From Massariosphaeria phaeospora (Eukaryota > Ascomycota > Dothideomycetes > Pleosporales), in the NCBI GenBank assembly GCA_011032825.1, contig JAADJZ010000037.1:1-64000 (forward strand): a stretch of 64,000 bases of DNA, read 5' to 3'. Each line of letters opens with the position of its first letter. Within the stretch, counting starts at the first letter, position 1. The notes under the pieces are model-generated. The model was not told the origin of the DNA and did no database searches. It was given only the letters and a program-made list of their open reading frames with translations. Below are positions 10,495-19,824 of this stretch, one piece after another. Made by a program: the position numbers and the translations under genes.

Positions 10495-11959
10495 ATGCCG
10501 ATGGCACAGCCAGCACTACCTCCGAGCTCTGAAGAGAATCGTGCACCCGCCTATCAAGCCTTCTGCATCCTGATGGTTGTCTTGACAACTACAGCAATTA
10601 CTCTCCGCTTTTGGTCTCGCGCACTTGGTTCGCGTCACTTATCTGGAAGGAGAGTTCATCGTTTCTGGTGGGATGATGGGATTGCACTGATAGCTGTGGT
10701 ACGTCTCGTTGTACAACGATTATTATATCTCGCGTTCTCTACTAACTCTAACCACAGTTCTTTATCATCGCTTGGCTTGGTCTTGCTTTTGCTGAAGTCC
10801 AGCTGGGCTTCGGTCGTCACATCTGGATGGTCCCACCAGAAAATCTGCCGAGCATTTTCAAGCTTCTTTACGCCATTTACTTCGTTTATGACGTCTCACT
10901 CTTTCTTACCAAACTGTCCGCGTTGCTCTTCATGACCCGTATATTTGCAAGACACGCGAATTCCAGCTGGTGGAATTACACTTTATGGGTAACATATGGC
11001 TTGAACACTGCATGGCTAGTAGGAATCGTTCTGGGTACGGTTCTCATGTGTAAACCAGTCGCAAAAGGCTGGAATCCAATGCTGCCGGGGACCTGCGGAG
11101 TTACAAGTGCATTGTGGACAGGAAGTGCAATTCCCAGTGTGGTCATCGATCTAATCATCCTGATCTTACCGGTGCCGAAGATCTGGAATCTACGCATAAG
11201 TCGCACTCGAAAATCTGGCATCATGGTTGTGTTCATATTGGGCTATAGGTAAGTAAACCCCGTTTAAGAAGCTCGTGTCTCATGCTGATGATGACTTTAG
11301 TGTCATCGTTGTATCTCTCGGTCGCATGATCACCGTTCTCAAATCAGCGAAAGCCTTGAATGAGGATATCACATGTCAGTACACAACCAAATAACTTAAT
11401 CAAAGTATGAGACCTTTTCGCTGACTTGAATCAAGACGAGGGCATGCCAATGGTCTACTGGGTGACTTGCGAGGCTCCGACGACTCTAATCAGCATCTGC
11501 CTCCCACCCATGATGAAGCTAGCCCGCCTGTTTCATACCTCTTTTCTCTCGCCTCTATCGAGCAAACTCACCTCTATTTTGGGCTCATACAGTAGCGGCG
11601 GTAACTCATTTAAGGGCCATGATCCTACGTTCGACACTGGCCACGAAGCACCCGATGACACTGGTAAAACGTACAGCAACCGTTCTGTGAGCGCGAGAAA
11701 TGGTGATATTGGCGATGGAGAAAGGAGTGTATATTCGATGGAGAGCAGGAGCGGTTTGGTAACCAACACTACCAAACCACCAGCTCGTGTGTACATGGAA
11801 GGTTCTGGAATACCCTTATCCAACATCACTCCACGTCAAGGGCAATACATGGCATCTGTGGAGAGCGGAGGTGGTGGAATTGTTGGCGGCTACAACAGCA
11901 TGCCCGACCAACAGATTCGAGTGAACAGAGATATCAGGGTGGGTCGGCAAGGACACTGA
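10495..11959 (+). CDS. Rhodopsin-domain (PTH11-like) integral membrane protein
   Basis: This is a seven-helix membrane protein of the fungal rhodopsin-domain family, which includes PTH11-like putative receptors; the ligand is unknown. Four exons (10495-10698, 10758-11248, 11301-11374, 11436-11959) encode 430 residues. Family marks are FWWDDGIAL after helix 1, FGRHIWMVPPENL and YFVYDVSLFLTKLSALLFMTRIF in the middle, LPVPKIWNL before helix 6, DITYEGMPMVYW after intron 3, and a long hydrophilic Ser/Gly-rich cytoplasmic tail from about residue 300. All four exons join in frame with GT-AG borders and the family motifs run across each junction. It lacks an N-terminal CFEM domain. It lies between two RIP-damaged genes but has no nonsense codon itself. 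Confidence 0.85.
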
Positions 11960-12110
11960 GCGTCGGCGCGATCCGTTGGTAATTGTTGATGAGTAGTGCT
12001 AAGTAAGGTAGACGAAGTTGTTTGAGATGCATACATCTTCCTTTGAATGTAAAGTGCAAAGCCTCTTATGGCAGAAGCTAGAGTTGCTTGTCTAGATTAC
12101 ATAGCGGAAC

Positions 12111-12786
12111 TCAATGTGTTTTAGCCCATCTATGGTCGTCTCCATTGGCTTGCGTCAACAGCGTAACCCACCGATAACCCGCAACGGTATGAAGAATGGA
12201 CACGAATTCGCTCTTTGCCATAACGGCAGTCACTTCCTGCCACATCGTGTCGTCCAGCGGACCATTGAGTTGGGTTAGAATACGTCCTAAGCGATAACGT
12301 TAAGCCATACTCTCTTCCTCATTCAGATCCCGTGGGACTTGACCAGCCAACCCCTCATCGTACTGCTCAGCAGTCAAGCCTAGCTTCGTACCAATAGCAC
12401 GATGGCAATAGACCATGTAGGGAGCGTTCACGATAGAGCACAAGCCAAGAATGGCAAGCTCCCGGCTCCGCGGTTTGGCTCCCATGGGACTGTAGCAAAG
12501 CTTCGCGAGCTCGAAAAACTGTTGCGTCCAGTGGCCGGTCGTGCAACTGTCATTCTTGCTATTAATATCGGAATTGTTTGCTTGAGACGGTATCCGATTT
12601 GGGGCTTGCTCACCTCAAGGGTGCGTAGCATCCTATCAGTGAGGTGCCGTCGTCTTCCACCCATTTGAATGGAGCAGGACCATGATGGATAATGGGGAGC
12701 GTATCTTCGATGACCTTTTTCGCTGCATCATCAGGCGCTTCATGGATAGGGAATCGGGGAGGAATGAGAACGAGTTTCGCGAACAT
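12111..12786 (-). pseudogene. Carboxymuconolactone-decarboxylase-like protein, premature stop
   Basis: This resembles fungal AhpD/carboxymuconolactone decarboxylase-like proteins, small helical proteins linked to aromatic-acid catabolism or peroxide chemistry. Exon 1 (12786-12614, MFAKLVLIPPRFPIHEAP) joins exon 2 (12546-12111) over a 67-bp intron. Exon 2 has the family core AKLCYSPMGAKPRSRELAIL, then CHRAIGTKLGLTAEQYDEGL and EFVSILHTVAGYRWVTLL. An in-frame TAA at 12302-12300, after NEEESMA, cuts the 202-residue frame at residue 139, and the family reading resumes straight after it. CAA to TAA is a single CpA-to-TpA change. A diffuse Cys pair typical of AhpD is not evident, so catalytic class is uncertain. 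It is divergent from the FAD monooxygenase. Confidence 0.7.
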
Positions 12787-13322
12787 CGGTATCCTGAGAT
12801 AGTAGTTGAGAAATTCTCTATGAGAAATGAGGGCCTGTTCGAAGTAAGTTTGTTGACTGTATTGTCCATCGTCCTTTTGTACAGAACAATTAGAGATGAA
12901 TAGAGATCAAGGCAGCACTACCTCCCGGGAATCACCTCTTTAGATGATTGGAGAAGTACAAGCAGGGCTTAGCGGACTCGTGGATGCGGTGAGTGAATGT
13001 CGTTACCCGTGCCCCAATGGTGCGCTGGCTTCAATTGACTGCGGGTGACTGGGATACTCATGAAGGACAAAACGCAAACTGCAACATGAAGTTGTAACCG
13101 CCACCCCCGCATAGATGCATAATTTCCTGCAGTCCGTCAGAAGACTGCCCCCACCCATCTGATGTTACGCCACTCAGGCATCTTACAGCAATCAGACGCC
13201 GCCAGATCCGGGTCTGGGAGTATGATGTGACGAGTCTAGAAAGTTGTGGTCTGAGGCTACACAATCCCGCGCCAAGTCGAGCTTCAGATAGTTCAATCCT
13301 CCATTTCAACTCATCGAGAGCT
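12787..13322. promoter_or_regulatory. Divergent intergenic region, decarboxylase pseudogene / FAD monooxygenase
   Basis: This 536-bp spacer lies between head-to-head genes and could hold a shared promoter. Short open frames on both strands here show no family resemblance. No distinct binding site was recognised. Confidence 0.35.
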
Positions 13323-14747
13323 ATGCCTACTCACTACTTCGAAGACGTCAATATGCTATCTTCAAAAGAACTCAGCGTTGTAATAGTACGTCTCTCTGAT
13401 TACCGTTTGGTGCCATAGGACATAATGATAACGTCATATTTGCAGATTGGAGGCTCCTTGTCTGGTTTGATGTGTGGCATCGTCTTAGTACACGCAGGTC
13501 ACAAAGTGACGATTATCGAAAAAGACACTGATGAACGGCAGAGCCACATGGCAGGCGTGGCTCTCGGTTCAGACGCCGACCAATACTTGGCTTCCCACGA
13601 CCGAATGGTGAACGCCTTTAGTCACCGAAGCCTTCGCGTCCAAGCCTTGAACGCCGACGAAACCATCAGGATCTTCGTAAACGGCCGTCGGGACATCACA
13701 AGCTGGGATACATACTATTTTCGTCTTCGGGCCTGTTTCGACCAGTACGTTAGCTCTTACTACCAATCGCCACCGAATGGAAGGGGAACCGACGGCCGCG
13801 CACTATACGTTTCTGGAAAACAAGTTCTGGACATGAGTCCTGCCAAAAATCGCGAGGAAGGGATGAAGCTTACGATATTGGACCATAACAATCAACAACA
13901 AACGCAAACGATGGCCGACTTGGTGATTGGGGCAGATGGCCCTGATTCATTCGTCCGGTCAAAGTATCTGCCTACTACCAAACGCCAATACGTGGGATAT
14001 ATCGCCTGGCGAGGAACTGTTGCTGAAACTGAGGTGTCAGCTTCTACACGAGAAACCTCTAGGCGCAGCGTGACGGTACATATGATGCATAGACATCACT
14101 GCATCATGTATACTATTCCTGGCGCCAATGGATCTTTGGAATCAGGTGAACGACTGCTCAACTTTCTCTGGTACACCAACGAATCGCAGGGAGCATTGCA
14201 GGATATACTGAAAGATCGAATCGATGGACGCAAGCACCACAACCTCGTACCAGCCGGTCGCGTTCGCGAGGAGGTTTGGAACGCGCAGATCGGGTATACA
14301 AAAAGTGTACCGCTTCCTACCCCTTTCCTAGAGGTCATGCTCAAGATACGCCGTCCGTTTATCCAAGTTATCACGGAATTTTGTTCGCCGAGGGCAGCAT
14401 TTGAGGATGGTAGGGTGTTGCTTGTGGGTGACGCGCTCTCCCTCTTTCGTCCACACACTGCTTTCAGTGCCACGCAAGCAGCATTCCATGCATCAAGGGT
14501 TGAAGAGTATGTCTCCGGCAAGATCTCGTTGCAAGCTTGGGAGGTTCGGGTATTAAGGTACTCTTGCCTGCATTGGGCGCAGAGTATTTGGTGGGGCAAG
14601 TTCTATCAGGATCATATGTCGATCGCAGTTCTTGCAGGCTTCCGGTATTGGTGGTATTGTGGAACAGACAGGGTCCTGTCCTGGTGGAATATGGAAGACC
14701 CGCTTCTGAGGACTTCGTCAAATCGAGTAGAGGAGTACGATTGGTAG
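13323..14747 (+). CDS. FAD-dependent monooxygenase (aromatic-ring hydroxylase type)
   Basis: This flavoprotein would use NAD(P)H and O2 to hydroxylate an aromatic or heteroaromatic substrate, like the 2,6-dihydroxypyridine 3-monooxygenase group. Exon 1 (13323-13385) and exon 2 (13446-14747) encode 454 residues. The dinucleotide-binding fold spans the intron: LSVVI joins IGGSLSGLMCGIVLVHAGH, ending in the acidic Glu of IIEKD. The middle motif LVIGADGPDSFVRSKYL (GD-type) and the C-terminal FAD site GRVLLVGDALSLFRPHTA are both present. C-terminal to that is a less typical Trp-rich stretch (residues 405-450). No stop interrupts it despite the damage to neighbours. With the adjacent decarboxylase-like gene and GMC oxidase it suggests catabolism of a small ring compound; the substrate is not inferable. 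Confidence 0.85.
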
Positions 14748-15209
14748 AATGACCTACCTAGTAACATGGCACTTTAATACCGATGTGCTACGTTCTGCAT
14801 AAACAATCCTAACAAGTATGCCGCGTATCGGCCGGCGAAGCTTGTACTCCCGCTCGAGCAGTGGTGCCTAAGATGCCGTCTGCGTGCATCATGTGAGGCA
14901 CTGCGGGCTATCAACCCCGTTCGTGAACAACTACGCCGCGCTGGCTCCTCGGTAGAGGATTGGCCGGCTAACCTAAATAGTAAGCGGTAAGTAGCTGATT
15001 GGCTAATGAAATATGTCGGGCGTACGGCGTACACCGCCCCGTCACAAGACAACCCTTTTCTGCCTCATCTTCTCCCCCATCTTCTCCCTCACCTTCTCCC
15101 TCACCTTCTCCCTCACCTTCTCACATATCCCGTGTCCTCCCTTCAGTCCAATTGGAGCCACCATATCTTTTCTTGTTTCCCGTTTTCAACGTGACTCTGC
15201 GAACATACA
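14748..15209. promoter_or_regulatory. Upstream region of the GMC oxidoreductase
   Basis: This 462-bp spacer has no gene. Its right half is a pyrimidine-rich promoter-like tract with a 12-bp tandem repeat (see 15066-15124). Confidence 0.4.
15066..15124 (+). repeat. 12-bp CT-rich tandem repeat in promoter
   Basis: The unit CTTCTCCCTCAC is repeated about three times exactly, with degenerate flanking copies (CATCTTCTCCCC). It sits 85-145 bp upstream of the ATG, where fungal genes often have CT-rich tracts near the transcription start. Confidence 0.8.
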
Positions 15210-17198
15210 ATGGTGCTGCACGAGACGCTCCCAGAAGCAATCCAGGAGGTGGATGTGGTGATTGCTGGAGGTAAGCACACGTTTCTGGCTTACATTTTAT
15301 ACCCCACCATGTTTGAGCAATTGACTTACTGTCGCACAGGTGGGACCGCCGGCTGCGTTGTTGCCGCCCGTCTAGCCGATGCTGACCCTAACATGTCGAT
15401 TCTGGTGATTGAAGGTGGTCCGGATAACTTCGAGGTGCCAAACATCATGCACCCAGCTCTATTCTTGAGTGGGCTCATACCTACGAGTAAGGCGACCTTG
15501 TTTTACAAGGGCAATCGGGAGAGCCAGCTCGATGACAGAGAGCTCATCGTCCCTTCCGGAGGCACTCTGGGTGGAGGATCGTCGACCAATCTCATGATGT
15601 ACTCGAGAGCTCAACGATCCGACTTTGACTCGTGGAAGACACCTGGTTGGTCATCTGATGAAATGTTACCTTATCTGAAAAAGGTGTGTCTCGAAACAAC
15701 ATGCCCAATGTCGTACTCGAGGGCAAATAACTGATCGGCCGTAGTTGGAAACATATCATGGCCCAGGCTCGAAAGCCGATCACGGGTTCGATGGTCCCAT
15801 CACTGTGTCCGGTGGCACATACCGAGCGACTAGGTCCGAGCAGGATTTCATACAAGCTGCAGGGCGAATCGGCTATCCTGAGATTGAAGACCTGTCAGCC
15901 TTCGACACCAATAATGGCGTCCAACGTGCATCACGCTATATCGGTCTCGACGGAAGGCGGCAAGACACCGCCACCAAATATCTCCATCCCAAACTGCAGA
16001 GTGGGAAATTTCCAAACTTGCATGTCGTTGTGGATTCCCAGGTGCAACGAGTTCTTTTTGACAATAAAAGGGCTTCCGGAGTTGAATATAGGCGCAATCC
16101 GAATGTCCATCCGGAATCCAGCCTTCGAACAATCCGAGCAAGGAAGATGGTCATCGTTTCTTGTGGGGCTCTCGGGACGCCATCCGTGTTGGAGAGATCC
16201 GGCGTCGGCAATCCTGAAGTCCTAAAGAAGGCGGGTATCGAAGTCGTCGCAGATGTTCCTGGGGTAGGCGAAAATCTCCAGGACCACCATCTGATGGTAT
16301 ACCAATACTTTTCCAGCCTGGACGAAACAGAGACCGCGGATGCTCTCGTCAGCGGTCGACTAGATGTTGTTGAACTGATCAAGAAGAACGACCCAATCCT
16401 GGGCTGGAACATGATGGACATTACCTGCAAACTACGACCGACTGACACAGAAGTTGCAGCGCTAGGCCAGCAATTCCAAGAGACATGGAACAAGCACTTC
16501 AAGGACGATCTGAACAAGCCGCTGGCGCTAGGTTCTCTAGTCAATACGTAAGTCCTAGTATCAATATGACATGTCGAACATCATTGACCGCGTTCAGATT
16601 CCCAGCAGACCCGACAAATATCCCGCCCGGGCAATACTTCGCCATGTCAGTCTTTACTGCGTACCCTAACTCCCGTGGATCTATCCATATCACTGGTCCA
16701 AAGATCGATGACCGGTTGGACTTTACGACGGGATTCTTTTCGGATGCCCAAGGTACGGATATCAAAAAGCACGTATGGGCGTACAAGAAGCAGCGTGAGA
16801 TCTTCCGCCGTATGGACACATATCGTGGTGAAATGGCTGGCGGCCATCCGCCGTTCGCATCCGATTCCAACGCCGCTTGCGTCCAGCTGCACGACGGGCC
16901 GTCCGGAGATGTCCAGGACATTGTGTACACGGCGGAGGACGACAAGGTGATCGAGGACTGGGTGCGGAGCCACGTAGAGACGACGTGGCATTCGCTGGGT
17001 ACGGCAAAGATGGGGCCGCGCGAAGACAAAGGTGTGGTAGATCGTAACTTGGGTGTCTATGGAGTTGAGGGACTCAAAATTGCTGACCTGAGCATTCCGC
17101 CGCTAAATGTTGCAGCCAACACAATGAACACAGCGGTGGCAATTGCAGAAAAGGCAGCAGAACTCATCATCAAAGAGTTGGGCTTGGACTCAAAGTAG
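15210..17198 (+). CDS. Alcohol-oxidase-like GMC oxidoreductase
   Basis: This FAD enzyme of the glucose-methanol-choline family most resembles fungal alcohol (methanol) oxidases, which oxidise short alcohols to aldehydes and make H2O2. Four exons (15210-15270, 15340-15683, 15745-16547, 16598-17198) encode 602 residues. The FAD-binding fold reads VDVVIAGGGTAGCVVAARLA across intron 1. GMC signature 1 is at GGTLGGGSSTNLMMYSR and signature 2 at SCGALGTPSVLERSGVG. The catalytic His is in TWHSLGTAKMG and the Asn in NVAANTMNTAVAIAEKAA. It is shorter than typical AOX1 (about 660) and ends in ...ELGLDSK, with no SKL-type peroxisomal signal, so cytosolic location is possible. No N-terminal secretion signal is seen. 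Confidence 0.88.
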
Positions 17199-18278
17199 AA
17201 CCAGTATAGAATAGGGACGCACGCCTTCTAATGAGGATTCTGCGTGCCCTTTCATACAGATAGTCGTGTGCGTGAAGCCGCGTCCCATACTCAAGAACAT
17301 CGAATGTGTTTGGACCTCGCGTGTCATTTGACATAGTATATCTTCTGCCGGAACACTGGCATTGCTGGTGGGCTTGCTTAATTGATAGCCGTCGTGGTTG
17401 TGAATTCGGGAGTCGCTTGACTAAGGGCTTTTCTTCCTGTTCCTCGCCCCAGAGTTTCTTTCTTTCCCAAATGTCCTCGCTTCTTTGTACCCGGTGCTAG
17501 TTATCCATAGTTTCTTGATATTTATTGGGCTTCTCATCCGTCTGGAGCCCAACTAGTTGTAAACGAAGAATCGCTTGAGGTAATGACGGTTAAACGACGC
17601 GTCGGCGACGTGGGTGTGGTGATACTCTTAGGGAGCACCGGCAGGACAGTGCGATCGGAGCGTCTTGGAGCAGCATCGGAAAAAGATAGTAAGACGATGC
17701 AGGGGAAGTGGATGGTGATGAACTTGCTTCGACGATCGGACGTCATCGACGAAAAGCACGGGCGTAGACCTATTTTGGACTAGTTTTCCAGCCCACGCTC
17801 AAACCACACGACAACACCATCACCATCTATCGGTATTGTCCCAGGATCCCTGAAGTTCAACCCCAATCGATGCGACTTGCTCATCTCGACTAGATGATCT
17901 CCTGATGAGCCATCTGACGTCTCTATTCTCGTTTACCTGCTGTTGAATAGATATCGCTTCTGAAGCCTACAGCTGACTATATAATGTTTTGCTACAATTC
18001 ATGCAAGGCATCTTTCTATTGGAGCTGATGGAAGTAGTAGCACTCAACATGTATGACTCCCAAAAATCAGAACCGCCAACATCTGATTAGGCGCATACGG
18101 CACACATGCGTTCTCCCGCTGCGCCACATCTGTGCGGCACAAACATATGACTCCCAAACTTCTATTTCTATACTCTTGTTCCCTCAGTTCTACCCGTTAC
18201 GAACTTCTGTTTCCATGCTACTGCTCCCTCACATCTACTCTTCACGAAGAACTTATCAGAAATCCCCTCGGAACAGCA
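17199..18278. other. Intergenic region without a recognised gene
   Basis: About 1.08 kb with no convincing coding frame on either strand. A TATATAAT element lies near 17978-17985, about 300 bp before the F-box ATG. The last 120 bp hold a diverged 45-bp tandem duplication. Confidence 0.5.
18158..18247 (+). repeat. Diverged 45-bp tandem duplication upstream of F-box gene
   Basis: Two adjacent 45-bp units (18158-18202 and 18203-18247) both begin ACTTCT and end CACGA or TACGA, sharing about three quarters of positions. A shorter repeat (ATGACTCCCAAA) also recurs at about 18053 and 18147. The units lie just before the chosen ATG and are in frame with it, so a longer N-terminus containing two 15-residue repeats is formally open, but it looks unlike coding sequence. 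Confidence 0.7.
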
Positions 18279-19631
18279 ATGTCGTATATCGAAATGCTCC
18301 CCAGGGAGCTCTCAGATGCCATCTACGAGTACGCAGACCTCGGCCTCAGCGACCTGTCCCGACTGAGCCGGACATCCAAAGATATTCGGCAGTCCCTTCT
18401 TCCGGAAATGTATGAATCCATCACAATGGTATGGAATGGAAAGCAACTTCCATCAGATGCACCCCGGCTGGGTCGCCTAGTCCGCAGTCTCATCAACAAT
18501 CCCAAGCTTCGGGCACTGATCAAGAACGTGTCATTGCAAGCAGAGAGCTATCCAGCATTCCGTGATGTCAAGGCAACACGAAAGCAAGAGATGGAAGGTG
18601 GCCGTCAACCCTATGTCCGTATTGACAAACCTGAAGCCGGTCTGAAGCTCGTTGGAGCGACACTGGATCGGACGTTGAACAAGATGCAGTTGGCCAACAT
18701 TCCAAGGTGGAAAAAGGCGCTGAGTGAAGGAAATACAGACGCTACCATTGCACTTCTGTTGTCGCAGTGCACGCAGGTGGAATCCCTCAAGCTCGGTGAC
18801 CGTATACTCTCCAACAACGACTTTGTTCCGGAGATGCTACGCCACATCTGCGACGCCTCCGGCTCCTCCACCTCCACCACAATGACGAAATTTGCTCGAC
18901 TCCAGCACGTAAAGCTCGCCGCTGATCACCATGTGGAATGGAGCTTTTTGCAGAAATTGAGATACGATATCTCCGTCCCGCTCGCATTCTTCCAATTCCC
19001 CGCCATGGAAGAAATAACAGCCTGGGTCCCGGACGTCTACAAAGACAAACGCCAACGCGATACCTCCATCCTGGAACTACCGTGGTCGAAATCCATGCCA
19101 GCTACAATGACGCACCTGCGCGTGCTGCGCCTCCGCGCTACACTCCTCTCTCCCAAATCACTTGAAGCCATGCTGTTACGCGTACCCTGCCTGACCAGCC
19201 TCGAATACGACTACTGGGCCGATTACCAAAACGCGCCATTCGATTGCGCCCAACTTGGCCGCGCGCTGGTGCCTCTCAGACGCACGCTGCGCCATCTAAC
19301 CGTAGCCTTCACCTCGTTCGTGCACTATCCCGTCGACGCCAACCGCGAACTAGGCGATTACTGGCTCGCCGGCAGCATTGGCCCGCTCTCCGAATTCACC
19401 AAGTTGGAGACGCTCGAGATTGAAACAGCGGTTCTGTTCGGGTGGAAAAGAATCCAGACAGTCGTGCTGCCGGCTCTGCAGTTGAAAACGGTTCATTTGA
19501 CGGATTTTATAGAAGGGTTTGCGGAGTATGAGTGGGAAGATCTGAGAGCAGAGGAGCTGGGGTTGGGCTGTGAAGTGATTGTAGATCACATAAGTAGTAG
19601 ATCTTTTTTTCGTACCGCACCAACTGTTTAG
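18279..19631 (+). CDS. F-box-like protein
   Basis: This is a single-exon gene of 450 residues. The N-terminus MSYIEMLPRELSDAIYEYAD, followed by LSDLSRLSRTSKDIRQSLLP, fits an F-box-like motif, which recruits proteins to SCF ubiquitin ligases through Skp1. The remainder has irregular leucine-rich segments (VESLKLGDRIL, LRVLRLRATLLSPKSLEAML, LTSLEYDYWAD, LETLEIETAVLF), the usual substrate-recognition layout of fungal F-box/LRR-like proteins. I chose the ATG at 18279 because the F-box starts right there; an upstream in-frame ATG at 18132 would add 49 Leu/Ser/Cys-rich residues. The target is unknown. Gene is convergent with VPS18, with 193 bp between the stop codons. Confidence 0.75.
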   Translation: MSYIEMLPRELSDAIYEYADLGLSDLSRLSRTSKDIRQSLLPEMYESITMVWNGKQLPSDAPRLGRLVRSLINNPKLRALIKNVSLQAESYPAFRDVKATRKQEMEGGRQPYVRIDKPEAGLKLVGATLDRTLNKMQLANIPRWKKALSEGNTDATIALLLSQCTQVESLKLGDRILSNNDFVPEMLRHICDASGSSTSTTMTKFARLQHVKLAADHHVEWSFLQKLRYDISVPLAFFQFPAMEEITAWVPDVYKDKRQRDTSILELPWSKSMPATMTHLRVLRLRATLLSPKSLEAMLLRVPCLTSLEYDYWADYQNAPFDCAQLGRALVPLRRTLRHLTVAFTSFVHYPVDANRELGDYWLAGSIGPLSEFTKLETLEIETAVLFGWKRIQTVVLPALQLKTVHLTDFIEGFAEYEWEDLRAEELGLGCEVIVDHISSRSFFRTAPTV

Positions 19632-19824
19632 TGTTCTGGACCGAATTGTCTAGCATCAATCAACTACTACATACCGCGTAAGCTGGCGCCGGCGTGGCCA
19701 GGGCTCATGGTCTAAAATTACAGGGTAGCGAAGGTACTACGTTGAATGAAGTCTCACAAGAGAAATGCATGTAGTACATATAGAATGTACGCACGCGCGT
19801 GTTATATCTACACATCCGTCTACT

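Noticed and set aside
8198..17198. Secondary-metabolite gene cluster
   Set aside because: No PKS, NRPS, terpene cyclase, DMATS or pathway transcription factor is visible, so only a loose oxidative group is claimed.
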